A stretch of DNA of 7,363 nt from SLSG01 sp041690235 (GCA_041690235.1 JAWLHS010000127.1:1-7363), one strand, 5' to 3'; shown: positions 1 to 6,126, counted from the first letter of the stretch. Translations and numbers: made by a program. The notes: generated by a model not told the origin, from the sequence alone.

Positions 1-199
1 TATTTTACCAGGGGGGTCAACATCTGCCGGAATGACATGATGCTACTAAAGACATTTTTTTACCGGATTGGGGGGGTCAACATAGTCCGGTATATCCATG
101 GGGTGTACAGTTTGTTCCGGAATAGGGTGTACAGTATGCCCCGGAATCAGGTGTACAGTTTCACAGGAATAGAGTGTTCAGTTTAATCCGGAATCTGCA
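1..199. mobile_element. End of an IS21-type insertion element (partial)
   Basis: This stretch contains six imperfect copies of a motif of the form GGGTGTaCAGTtTg..CCGGAAT, starting near 11, 71, 100, 124, 148 and 171. The last four are spaced 23-24 bp apart. The first two are a variant reading GGGGGGTCAACAT..CCGG. Arrays of such repeats at the tips are a known trait of IS21-family elements, where they bind the IstA transposase, and Bacteroidota members have closely similar repeats as I recall them. The boundary is placed at about 199, after a terminal CA and just before receiver-domain coding sequence resumes. The istA and istB genes would lie to the left, outside the window. No transposase is visible, so the family call rests on the repeats and the junction alone. 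The other end and any target duplication cannot be checked here. Confidence 0.6.
11..194 (+). repeat. Iterated 23-24 bp terminal repeats, six copies in two variants
   Basis: Copies lie at about 11-33, 71-93, 100-123, 124-147, 148-170 and 171-194. The CCGGAAT end is the best conserved part; the copy at 148-170 has CAGGAAT instead and the copy at 71-93 has CCGGTAT. The 11 and 71 copies share GGGGGGTCAACAT, the others a GTGTACAGT-type core. They probably are transposase binding sites of the insertion element; this role is inferred from the IS21 family and is not shown by the sequence. Confidence 0.75.
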
Positions 200-329
200 C
201 ATTATTGCGCAAACTGCTTATGGCCTGGCGGGCGACAGGGAAAAAGCAATAGAATCGGGATGCAACGATTATATTGCAAAACCGATTAACAGAAACGAAT
301 TACTGGCAATGATACAAAAGGATTTCTGA
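200..329 (+). pseudogene. C-terminal remnant of a response-regulator receiver domain, cut by the insertion element
   Basis: The frame beginning at 201 encodes 42 residues and a TGA stop at 327-329. It starts IIAQTAYGLAGDREKAIESG and continues with CNDYIAKPI and an LLAMI helix. This is the last third of a CheY-like receiver domain: the QTA segment holds the conserved Thr/Ser of strand 4, and AKP holds the conserved Lys-Pro of strand 5. The phosphoacceptor Asp and everything before it are missing. The match begins exactly where the insertion-element repeats end, so disruption by the element is the simplest explanation. Residues of this kind (TAYxLAGDREKxxxxGCxDYIAKP) are typical of receiver domains at the C-terminus of hybrid histidine kinases, so the parent was probably a hybrid sensor kinase, though a stand-alone regulator is possible. 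No start is available and the remnant should be non-functional. Confidence 0.8.
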
Positions 330-564
330 AAATGATTGTATTTAAGGCTCTCGTAATTAGATATTCATTGTCTGGGTAGGTTGTCAAATTGTTGAGGGAG
401 AACATCTTGAAGCTGTCACCAGGCCATGAAGGCGGTACCCTACACGAACCGGAATCCTATACAATGAAAAAAAAAGAAAACATTACGCGGTTTCATGGCA
501 GGGGATTAATATGACGGACTTCCTCCAACATTAATGGAGGTTATTGCGCACAAAAATCACCAGG
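330..564. other. Intergenic stretch with one hairpin
   Basis: I see no ORF with coding character here; a short frame beginning at the ATG near 464 stops after 16 codons. The only clear structure is a perfect 6-bp inverted repeat, CCTCCA (522-527) and TGGAGG (535-540), with a 7-nt loop. It lies about 25 bp upstream of repeat copy A. The short run TCCTCCAAC (521-529) also occurs 65 bp upstream of copy B, at 6312-6320, so the repeat family may reach into this stretch with lower conservation. Confidence 0.5.
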
Positions 565-630
565 AACATCCCTGTTAAGGGCACCAAAATTCCAGCTGAA
601 TGTTGCAACTTCCCATGACAGGGAGAGCCA
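565..630 (+). repeat. 66-bp dispersed direct repeat, copy A
   Basis: This is the partner of 6377-6442, 86% identical over 66 ungapped positions and in the same orientation. It carries the GTTGCAAC palindrome at 602-609. The copies are separated by about 5.8 kb and by three unrelated genes, so this is not a local tandem duplication. Confidence 0.85.
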
Positions 631-641
631 GATAGAATGAT

Positions 642-676
642 AAAAGGGTTATACCGTGATGGTATGGCCCTTTTTT
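642..676 (+). terminator. Intrinsic terminator after repeat A, possibly bidirectional
   Basis: The stem 642-655 pairs with 661-674 (14 bp including two U-G wobbles and four A-U pairs at the base) around a 5-nt loop GTGAT, and is followed by T residues to 676. On the minus strand the same hairpin ends in TTTT, so it could also terminate the small ORF at 649-855, whose last codons lie inside the stem. Confidence 0.75.
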
Positions 677-855
677 GATTTTAGCCGCTTCTCCTGTTCC
701 GGGTCGGCCTTCTTTGAAGAGACAGATCTGTCCAAAACTCCTTGCACCTTCTCAAGAAATTCCTTTTCCAGCGAGCAATCATCGTGGGGTGGATTTTTGA
801 ATTGATTTATTATGGCCTTTATCTTGCTGAAGGCTTCAAGTACATTTAGACACAT
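649..855 (-). CDS. Possible small hypothetical protein, 68 residues
   Basis: I do not recognise this ORF. It would encode 68 residues beginning MCLNVLEAFSKIKA. The first two thirds could form two helices around a PPHDD turn, and the tail is charged and Lys-rich (EQEKRLKSKKG). There is no signal peptide, membrane segment or known motif. No ribosome binding site stands out upstream of the ATG, but that is usual for Bacteroidota. Against it: the last seven codons fall inside a terminator hairpin, the gene has no partner, and it is flanked by gene-poor sequence. In its favour: the composition is protein-like and there is no longer competing frame. It could equally be a chance ORF. Confidence 0.35.
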   Translation of the reverse strand: MCLNVLEAFSKIKAIINQFKNPPHDDCSLEKEFLEKVQGVLDRSVSSKKADPEQEKRLKSKKGHTITV

Positions 856-1183
856 AGGTTTATATAGACAAGTGAAAAACAGTCAGTTATGTCTTTTGTT
901 TTTCAAATATTTGATTTAAATTGCCAGATATGTTTAATACGGTTGTTTGACCTCGAATAGTACTCCTGTTTTTTTCTTCAATATCCAAGACGGTTAAATG
1001 TTATCCGGATTATTGCCCCTTCTATTCTGTGTATTCATTTATGACCTGGTATCATAAGTACTTTAAAGTTGTCGGTGTGGGTTGCCCCCGGGATGATTTG
1101 CCCGGGGGACCATTGCAGTATCAATGATTTGAGCAACAGCTTTGAAAACAATTTTTTGAAAACCACAAAAACACTTTCAGCAA
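856..1183. other. Intergenic leader region upstream of the protease operon
   Basis: No ORF of interest lies here. The stretch is AT-rich up to about 1075 and then holds a strong GC hairpin (1085-1108, listed separately). The last 30 bp before the ATG at 1184 are A-rich, as is common for Bacteroidota translation starts, with no Shine-Dalgarno sequence. The promoter of the operon probably lies here, but no TTTG/TAnnTTTG pair with good spacing was found. Confidence 0.5.
1085..1108 (+). promoter_or_regulatory. GC-rich hairpin in the operon leader
   Basis: CCCCCGGG (1085-1092) and CCCGGGGG (1101-1108) form a perfect 8-bp, all-G/C stem with an 8-nt loop. Each arm contains the palindrome CCCGGG. 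No T-run follows, so it is not an intrinsic terminator of the usual type. It sits 75 bp before the start codon of the 208-residue protein and may stabilise or regulate the mRNA, or be a protein-binding site; the sequence does not decide which. Confidence 0.45.
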
Positions 1184-1810
1184 ATGAAACAGAAACTATT
1201 CCTGCTTAGTCTGATTGTCCTCTTTTCACCGGTCTCTTACGGACAGATGAACCGGGTGAAGGAGGTCACCGATGCCGCCGAGAAAGGGTTTCAGGCATAC
1301 CTTGAGAAAATCCCGGTCGGTCAGGAATCCAATTACGGGTTCAACAACCGGGAGGAGTTTACCAGGGTCAAAACCGGCAAACCATACCAGATCATTATCC
1401 TGAAGAAAGAATTCTTCACTGACCCGGAACTGACCGGGGAGGATTATTTGCAGCCACTGAATGAGTGGCGGGTTCCCCTGATGGTGGAACGGGAAAACAG
1501 GGCATTTCTGACAGTCGCCATGGCAAACGGCCAGTTTAAGGCAGTGGGATTGGGCGCAGCCGGTCTTGCCCGCGAAGTGGGCGAATTTGAAAAGGAGCAA
1601 CCCTCCACCAGGCATTTTGGGGAGATCCTGCGCGTGCATAAAATGACCAGCGACTTTTTGCTTCTTTCGGATGAGGATAATCCTGCCTCCTCTGTCCTCT
1701 TCCCCCTCCAATCGGCAAGGAAGGCCTTCGCCGAAAAAGGGGAGTCTTTCAGGTCCTACAGGCTTAAAGAGGGACTACAGCTCATCAAGTCCCATGTTCA
1801 AAACAACTAA
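1184..1810 (+). CDS. Secreted protein of unknown family, probable partner of the protease
   Basis: I do not recognise a named family. The 208 residues start with a signal peptide: K2-K4, a hydrophobic core at about 5-16, and cleavage most likely after G20, leaving Gln21 as first residue, the pattern seen in Bacteroidota signal peptidase I substrates. The mature part has an N-terminal helix (about 22-42) and an alpha/beta region with the segments GKPYQIIIL (65-73), EWRVPLMVE (94-102) and LTVAMANGQFKAVGLG (109-124). This region resembles domains in which a Trp-x-x-Pro strand is followed by two more strands. There are no Cys residues, catalytic motif or anchoring domain. Its gene ends only 11 bp before the protease start, so the two are surely co-transcribed. 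The protease lacks a real propeptide, so this protein may serve as an inhibitor, chaperone or separately made propeptide; that is inference from context. The start is supported by the signal peptide. Confidence 0.85.
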   Translation: MKQKLFLLSLIVLFSPVSYGQMNRVKEVTDAAEKGFQAYLEKIPVGQESNYGFNNREEFTRVKTGKPYQIIILKKEFFTDPELTGEDYLQPLNEWRVPLMVERENRAFLTVAMANGQFKAVGLGAAGLAREVGEFEKEQPSTRHFGEILRVHKMTSDFLLLSDEDNPASSVLFPLQSARKAFAEKGESFRSYRLKEGLQLIKSHVQNN

Positions 1811-1821
1811 AATATGCCGCC

Positions 1822-4800
1822 ATGAAGAAAACAGTACTTTACCTGGTTGTGATATTTGTCCTCACCCTAAATGCCGTTCCTGTTGACGGACAGGTTTTAG
1901 AAGTCCGTGAAACGATTCAGGAACACTCCATGTGGTGCTGGGACGCATCTTCGGTTTGCATCCTGAATTACTACGGTTTTGTATTTACCCAGTGTGAAAT
2001 TGCCAACTGGGCGTTCTCGAGAAGTGATTGCTGCGAAGGGCCCGACTTTCCCTGGATAGATCCCGCTAGTACCACAGACCCCCCCTCCAGACACCCCTGC
2101 AATAGCGGAAACTATCTCTCCGGAGGCAGCACCCATGATATCGATGACGTTCTTGTTCAATACGGAAGCCTTGCAACCTCCATAAAGGAAAGTGAATTAA
2201 CCCAAGCGGAGCTTGTAAGCCTGATGGGCGGGAAAAGACCTTTCGTGATGCGGTTTGATTGGAAAGGCGAAGGGGCTCATGCCCTAGTCGGCCATGGCTT
2301 TGATGGGGATGATGTCTATTATATGGATCCCTGGCCGGGGCAGGGATTTATGATCAATGACTACGCCTTTGTAGTAGAAAGCGATGGGCATTGGTGGACC
2401 CGGACCCTTATGCTGAGCAACTCGCCCACCGGGGTGGATTTTTATCTGCTGAATGCCGATGTAACCCAGCCTTGCAGTTCGCCGGAAGGATCAGTCGACG
2501 TAAGCTGCGAGATACACTATGCAGGTTCAGAATTGGCGGACGATGTCGGAAATGTCAAGCTTGGCTATTACTTGCGCCAAAGCAGTTCAACCGACCCATC
2601 AACTTATGTGTTCCTGGGCAGCGACCCCGCTTTACTGGGAACCGATAACCGGAGCAGCATCAAAATTATTACCCTGACCATCCCCGCGGGTACATTGGAA
2701 GGAAACCACGACATCCTCTTTGTGGCCGATTATAATGACCAATTCGTGGAAACCAATGAAGACAACAACATCCTCGGCGTAACGCTTTGGATAGATTCCA
2801 CTGCACCCAGCCTCAGCTGCCCGGTCGCTGCAGTTCGCCCCGCTGATCCCGGAGTTTGCACTTTTATGATTTCCGGAACCGAATTCGACGCCACCGCTAC
2901 CGACGATAATACCGTGGAAACGCTCAGTTGGTTGCTTAGCGGGCAGACCACAGGTTCGGGGAACAATACATTGGATGGAGCTACCTTAAATCTTGGGGAG
3001 AACATCGTCACCTGGACCGCCATTGATGCTTGCGGAAACAGTAACACCTGTCAAAACAAAATTACCATCGTGGATACTGAGAATCCCGTGATTGCCTGCA
3101 AGCCTGCTGCGGTCAAAGCCTCTGACCCCGGGAGTTGTATCTATACGGCTGCCGGAACCGAATTCGACGCCACCGCTACCGATAATTGCGAGGTAAAAAA
3201 GCTGTCCTGGGTGCTTTCCGGTGCCACCACAGGAAGCGGAGACACCACCCTGGAAGGGGTGGAGTTTAATTTCGGGGTGACCACCGTCACCTGGAAGGCT
3301 GAGGACTACAGCAGCAACACAAGCGACTGCTCCATGGAGGTGAACGTGAATAAGATCACCACCATTACGCAAGTGACGGTTTCCCCTGATCAGCAGCAAT
3401 ACAGTGATCCGGTAACCTTCACGGCCACTATCCAGGGAGGGGCTTGTGCGGGCGTAGGAGCGGCTGCCACCCATGTCACATTCTTTGTGGGGGCACAACC
3501 AATGGGTGAACCTGTTCCACTCCTTGTCGAAGGCGGACTGCTGACAGCCTCGGCAACTTACACGCTGCTGGAATATCCCGGATATGAAGGGGGCATGGAC
3601 CCGGGTCCAGCGGAAAACCCCAAGCTGGTCACTGCCATCTTTAGCGGCATCCACGAGGATTTTGAAGTGGAGAACGCCACGACCGACCTGACCGTCCTTC
3701 CCGAAAACGCCTGCGCCATTTATGCCGGGGTGTATTATGCATCCACCGGGTCTGTCAACTCAAATGAAGCAACCGTGGTACTGGCAGCGACCATCGTGGA
3801 AGAGAACGACGGATATCCCGGTGATTTTTTCAACACAACCTTCGTGCAGTTCCTTGCCGACGGCAGGGAGATTGCTACCGTGCCCGTTATCCCGGTCACC
3901 GAAGTGAACAGCGAACTGCCCATAGGTGAAATCGGTGCGTCATCCAACATCGGCGCTGCTTCCTACGAATGGAACCAGGTGGCTGTGGGTGTCTATGACA
4001 TAAGGGTACGGCTGGTTGGGTATTACACCAATGATACAGAAGGTGATTGCGATGGAGAAGCACTGGTCACCGTAGGTAAACCTGCATCCGACTTCATCTC
4101 GGGAGGAGGATATGTCGTTCTCGAAAATCCAATGGGACTGTCTGCAGGCGATGTTGGTTCGAAGAACAATTTCGGTTTCAATGTAAGGTACAATAAGAAA
4201 ATGACCAACCTGAGGGGAAATATCAATACCATCATACGCAGAACCGAAGCGGACGGATTGCACGTTTACCAGGCCAAGGGAAATGTGATGAGCTCCCTGA
4301 CGGTAAATGGCAATAAGGCGGTCTTTACCGGCAAGTGCAGTCTTCAGGACATTACGGATCCCGACCATCCGGTTGATGTGATCGGCGGTGGTGGTGCCAC
4401 CATGCAGTTCACCATGACCGATAACGGAGAGCCCGGCCTGGAAGACCTTGTATCCATTACCATCTGGAAACGGGACGGGGGGCTTTGGTTCACGAACAAA
4501 TGGGACAATGATGCTTATTTGCCTGTAGAACAGACGCTTGATAGCGGGAACCTGGTGGTCAAACCTGCCAAGGATGATGAAGGGGGAGAGCAGCTATCCA
4601 ACAATACACCGGCAGAGATCGCAATTGCAGGGGACTATTCCTTCGATGTTTTTCCCAATCCCTTTATTGACAGGCTTTATTTTGACTTCACCGCGCCTGC
4701 GGATGTTGCTTCAAGGCTTGAAATATTCGATGCCACGGGAAGAATGATCAAGGTTCTTTTCCAGGAGAACCTGTCAGCCGGTCAATTTTACCGGATTGAA

Positions 4801-4893
4801 TATGTACCACAGAGCAATGTCACTCAAATGATTATTTACAGGATGACTATGGGAGACCGTTCCTTCAACGGCAAGGTGTTTTACCAAAAATAA
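1822..4893 (+). CDS. T9SS-exported papain/C39-like cysteine protease with CARDB, HYR, Ig-like and post-COAP-like modules
   Basis: This 1023-residue multidomain protein probably cleaves peptides outside the cell. Residues 1-23 are a signal peptide ending before Gln24. Residues about 28-200 are a papain-like peptidase of the C39_2 type: Gln33 (oxyanion), Cys39 in MWCWDAS, His153 in GAHALVGHGF and Asp169 in YYMDPW fit the catalytic set, and the Gln-Cys spacing of six equals that of papain. Then come a CARDB-type domain (about 203-324, with ETNEDNN at 310-316), two HYR domains (about 326-418 and 419-511), Ig-like repeats (about 512-750), a post-COAP-like domain (about 756-914, beginning FISGGGYVVL), a polar linker, and a T9SS type A sorting domain (about 942-1023, FPNP at 944-947, ending KVFYQK). 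The sorting domain predicts transport across the outer membrane and surface attachment or release. Only 15 residues separate the signal peptide from Cys39, too few for a usual inhibitory propeptide. The gene follows the 208-residue protein by 11 bp and precedes a terminator. The substrate is unknown; domain edges are estimates. Confidence 0.9.
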   Translation: MKKTVLYLVVIFVLTLNAVPVDGQVLEVRETIQEHSMWCWDASSVCILNYYGFVFTQCEIANWAFSRSDCCEGPDFPWIDPASTTDPPSRHPCNSGNYLSGGSTHDIDDVLVQYGSLATSIKESELTQAELVSLMGGKRPFVMRFDWKGEGAHALVGHGFDGDDVYYMDPWPGQGFMINDYAFVVESDGHWWTRTLMLSNSPTGVDFYLLNADVTQPCSSPEGSVDVSCEIHYAGSELADDVGNVKLGYYLRQSSSTDPSTYVFLGSDPALLGTDNRSSIKIITLTIPAGTLEGNHDILFVADYNDQFVETNEDNNILGVTLWIDSTAPSLSCPVAAVRPADPGVCTFMISGTEFDATATDDNTVETLSWLLSGQTTGSGNNTLDGATLNLGENIVTWTAIDACGNSNTCQNKITIVDTENPVIACKPAAVKASDPGSCIYTAAGTEFDATATDNCEVKKLSWVLSGATTGSGDTTLEGVEFNFGVTTVTWKAEDYSSNTSDCSMEVNVNKITTITQVTVSPDQQQYSDPVTFTATIQGGACAGVGAAATHVTFFVGAQPMGEPVPLLVEGGLLTASATYTLLEYPGYEGGMDPGPAENPKLVTAIFSGIHEDFEVENATTDLTVLPENACAIYAGVYYASTGSVNSNEATVVLAATIVEENDGYPGDFFNTTFVQFLADGREIATVPVIPVTEVNSELPIGEIGASSNIGAASYEWNQVAVGVYDIRVRLVGYYTNDTEGDCDGEALVTVGKPASDFISGGGYVVLENPMGLSAGDVGSKNNFGFNVRYNKKMTNLRGNINTIIRRTEADGLHVYQAKGNVMSSLTVNGNKAVFTGKCSLQDITDPDHPVDVIGGGGATMQFTMTDNGEPGLEDLVSITIWKRDGGLWFTNKWDNDAYLPVEQTLDSGNLVVKPAKDDEGGEQLSNNTPAEIAIAGDYSFDVFPNPFIDRLYFDFTAPADVASRLEIFDATGRMIKVLFQENLSAGQFYRIEYVPQSNVTQMIIYRMTMGDRSFNGKVFYQK
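2873..3182 (+). repeat. Two HYR-domain repeats sharing an exact 31-bp block
   Basis: Positions 2873-2903 and 3152-3182 are identical over 31 bp. They lie 279 bp (93 codons) apart and in frame. Both encode GTEFDATATD, the start of the central strand of each HYR domain, while the surrounding sequence of the two domains has diverged. The pattern fits an internal domain duplication with recent homogenisation of part of it. Loss or gain of one HYR domain by recombination between the blocks would keep the frame. Confidence 0.8.
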
Positions 4894-4915
4894 TTACACA
4901 GTTTAACCAGAAAGC

Positions 4916-4950
4916 GAGGTCGCACTTTACCCGGTGCGACCTCATTTTCT
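4916..4950 (+). terminator. Intrinsic terminator of the protease operon
   Basis: GAGGTCGCAC (4916-4925) and GTGCGACCTC (4934-4943) form a perfect 10-bp stem with an 8-nt loop, followed by ATTTTCT and, a little further, a run of six T residues. It starts 23 bp after the stop codon of the protease gene. The minus-strand side has only a short CTTTC tail, so it mainly serves plus-strand transcripts. Confidence 0.9.
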
Positions 4951-5103
4951 TCAACTTTTTTGTTTAAATTTCAATGTTCATTCTGTTGGCCCCGGAGCCT
5001 GAATGTAAAAGATTGTTAACATTGGTTTTACCTGTTGCCTTGTTCATTCTATGGCTGCCACCAAGCAATGGGGTGAACCGGAAGCCTGTTTATTGGCATG
5101 GGA

Positions 5104-6078
5104 TTATAATGCAAACACATCACCAATTTTTGCAATTCTAAACCCCTTTTCAACGACCATTTGGGCTTCTTCACTTTCCGGATTCAGCACCGGGTTGGTA
5201 TGATTGAAATGAATGAAAACAACCTTGTTCTTGTCTGTTGCGCTGAGACCCTTAAAGGTCTCAAAGCTTTCAATAATAAAAGGATGCGGGATCTGGCTTA
5301 TCTCTCTGTGACCGATTTCTTTGCCACTGTAAAATGTGGCATCCAAAAATGCGTAATCCACTTTCTTTATTTCCTCCACGATGTCTTTATCCCAGATGTC
5401 CCATTTATTGATATCCGGGATAAACAATGCGGTTTTCGTCGGACCTTTAATCTGAAACCCGACTGTTTCAGAATATTCGTTCCGGTGAGGAACCAAAAAC
5501 GGGGTCACTTCAATATGCGCTGAGAGTTTGACCGGCGCTTCGTTTTGCAATGCATATAGTCGGATGTTGTTCAAAGATACCAGTTGGTCCCAGGGCCCGT
5601 TTCCCATGAGAAAGCCTTTCATTCGGGGCATGGCATAAACAGATGTGTTTTGGGCATTCATCGCCTCCTTTCCCAAATACATCAAACCAGTATAATGGCC
5701 GATATGAGCATGGGTTAGAAAAATCCCATCCACCAGTTCCCCTGCCCCCTTATTGCCTGTACTGGTAAGCAGTTTCATTTGCCTGGCAATATCTGGCGTT
5801 GCCTCAAACAAATATGTTTTGTTGTGTTCGGCATCAATCAGTCCCAACGAAACAACCTGCCTTTGAATGGTGGGGTTTTCAAACAGGTCTGCACAGCACT
5901 CCCTGGTGCATGCGATATGCGGGGAGCCTGCGTCCTGCAGGGTTCCAAGAACGATAATGGACGTGTTTTCAACGGTCAATGTGGCCTGACCATTTTCGTC
6001 GGATGGGTTTTCTGATGATTGCATTTCAGCGCAAGAAACAAGGAACGCAAATAGAAGAAAGAAGTGAAATTTTCTCAT
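5104..6078 (-). CDS. PqqB-like metallo-beta-lactamase-fold lipoprotein
   Basis: This 324-residue protein is probably a metal-dependent hydrolase of the metallo-beta-lactamase fold, nearest to proteins annotated as PqqB-like. It begins with a lipoprotein signal, MRKFHFFLLFAFLVSC, so Cys16 would be lipidated and the enzyme tethered to a membrane facing the periplasm or the outside. Visible motifs are LGTLQDAGSPHIACTRECC (44-62), the metal motif THAHIGHYTGL (122-132) with His123, His125 and His128, VPHRNEYSE (196-204, His198), IPDINKW (220-226, Asp222), FLDATFY (244-250, Asp246) and FIHFNHTNP (288-296). The usual Asp of HxHxDH is Gly here, which to my knowledge is common in this subfamily. No other pqq genes are present, so a role in PQQ synthesis is unlikely and the substrate is unknown. 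The frame is open for 53 more codons upstream to an ATG at 6237, but the lipoprotein signal marks the start at 6078. It converges on the protease operon and appears monocistronic. Confidence 0.85.
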   Translation of the reverse strand: MRKFHFFLLFAFLVSCAEMQSSENPSDENGQATLTVENTSIIVLGTLQDAGSPHIACTRECCADLFENPTIQRQVVSLGLIDAEHNKTYLFEATPDIARQMKLLTSTGNKGAGELVDGIFLTHAHIGHYTGLMYLGKEAMNAQNTSVYAMPRMKGFLMGNGPWDQLVSLNNIRLYALQNEAPVKLSAHIEVTPFLVPHRNEYSETVGFQIKGPTKTALFIPDINKWDIWDKDIVEEIKKVDYAFLDATFYSGKEIGHREISQIPHPFIIESFETFKGLSATDKNKVVFIHFNHTNPVLNPESEEAQMVVEKGFRIAKIGDVFAL

Positions 6079-6080
6079 TT

Positions 6081-6126
6081 CGTGCAAATTAAGTGTCGTG
6101 CAATTAAGTGTCGTGCAAGTTAAGGT
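6081..6126 (-). repeat. Three tandem 15-16 bp repeats just upstream of the lipoprotein gene
   Basis: On the plus strand the units are cgtgcaaattaagtgt (6081-6096), cgtgcaattaagtgt (6097-6111) and cgtgcaagttaaggt (6112-6126). The first unit ends two bases before the start codon of the gene on the minus strand. They may be an operator array, alternative translation-initiation spacing, or a product of replication slippage. Unit lengths of 16, 15 and 15 mean the reading frame would be kept over the last two only. Confidence 0.7.

Larger units (their letters stand above)
565..676 (+). ncRNA. Candidate small RNA, copy A (conserved 66-nt body plus terminator)
   Basis: Positions 565-630 match 6377-6442 at 57 of 66 sites without gaps, by hand alignment. 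The best block is 20 identical bases at 600-619, covering a GTTGCAAC palindrome at 602-609. In both copies the body is followed within about 10 nt by an intrinsic terminator in the same orientation, but the two terminators have unrelated stems. Read as codons, the differences mostly change amino acids, so the match is not kept by protein coding. In copy A, CCCTGTTA (570-577) can pair with TGACAGGG (616-623), enclosing the body. A conserved body with freely varying terminators fits a small RNA or a transcribed 3' element. A decayed mobile repeat is the main alternative. No convincing promoter was found, so the 5' end is only the edge of the clear similarity. Confidence 0.35.

Noticed and set aside
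11..194. The repeated motifs as a CRISPR array
   Set aside because: Units are contiguous at 23-24 bp with no unique spacers between the last four and are imperfect; their form fits insertion-element ends.
565..630. Repeat copies as integron attC sites
   Set aside because: GTTAAGG resembles but does not match the GTTRRRY core, there is no matching RYYYAAC partner, and the neighbouring genes are not arranged as cassettes.
910..936. Possible Bacteroidota promoter, TTTG at 910-913 and TATGTTTA at 929-936
   Set aside because: The spacer is only 15 bp and it lies about 250 bp before the start codon. A second candidate at 1059-1066 lacks a -33 element. Neither is good enough to annotate.
1226..1711. 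Minus-strand ORF of 161 codons opposite the 208-residue protein
   Set aside because: It is a shadow of the real gene, with a Cys/His/Pro-rich composition and no signal; the plus-strand frame has a signal peptide and operon context.
2986..3654. Minus-strand ORF of 222 codons inside the protease gene
   Set aside because: It lies wholly opposite HYR and Ig-like domain coding sequence and has no protein-like features of its own.
5008..5034. Inverted repeat GTAAAA/TTTTAC as a minus-strand terminator of the lipoprotein gene
   Set aside because: The stem is only six A/T-rich pairs around a 15-nt loop and has no adequate T-run after it, so it is too weak to call.
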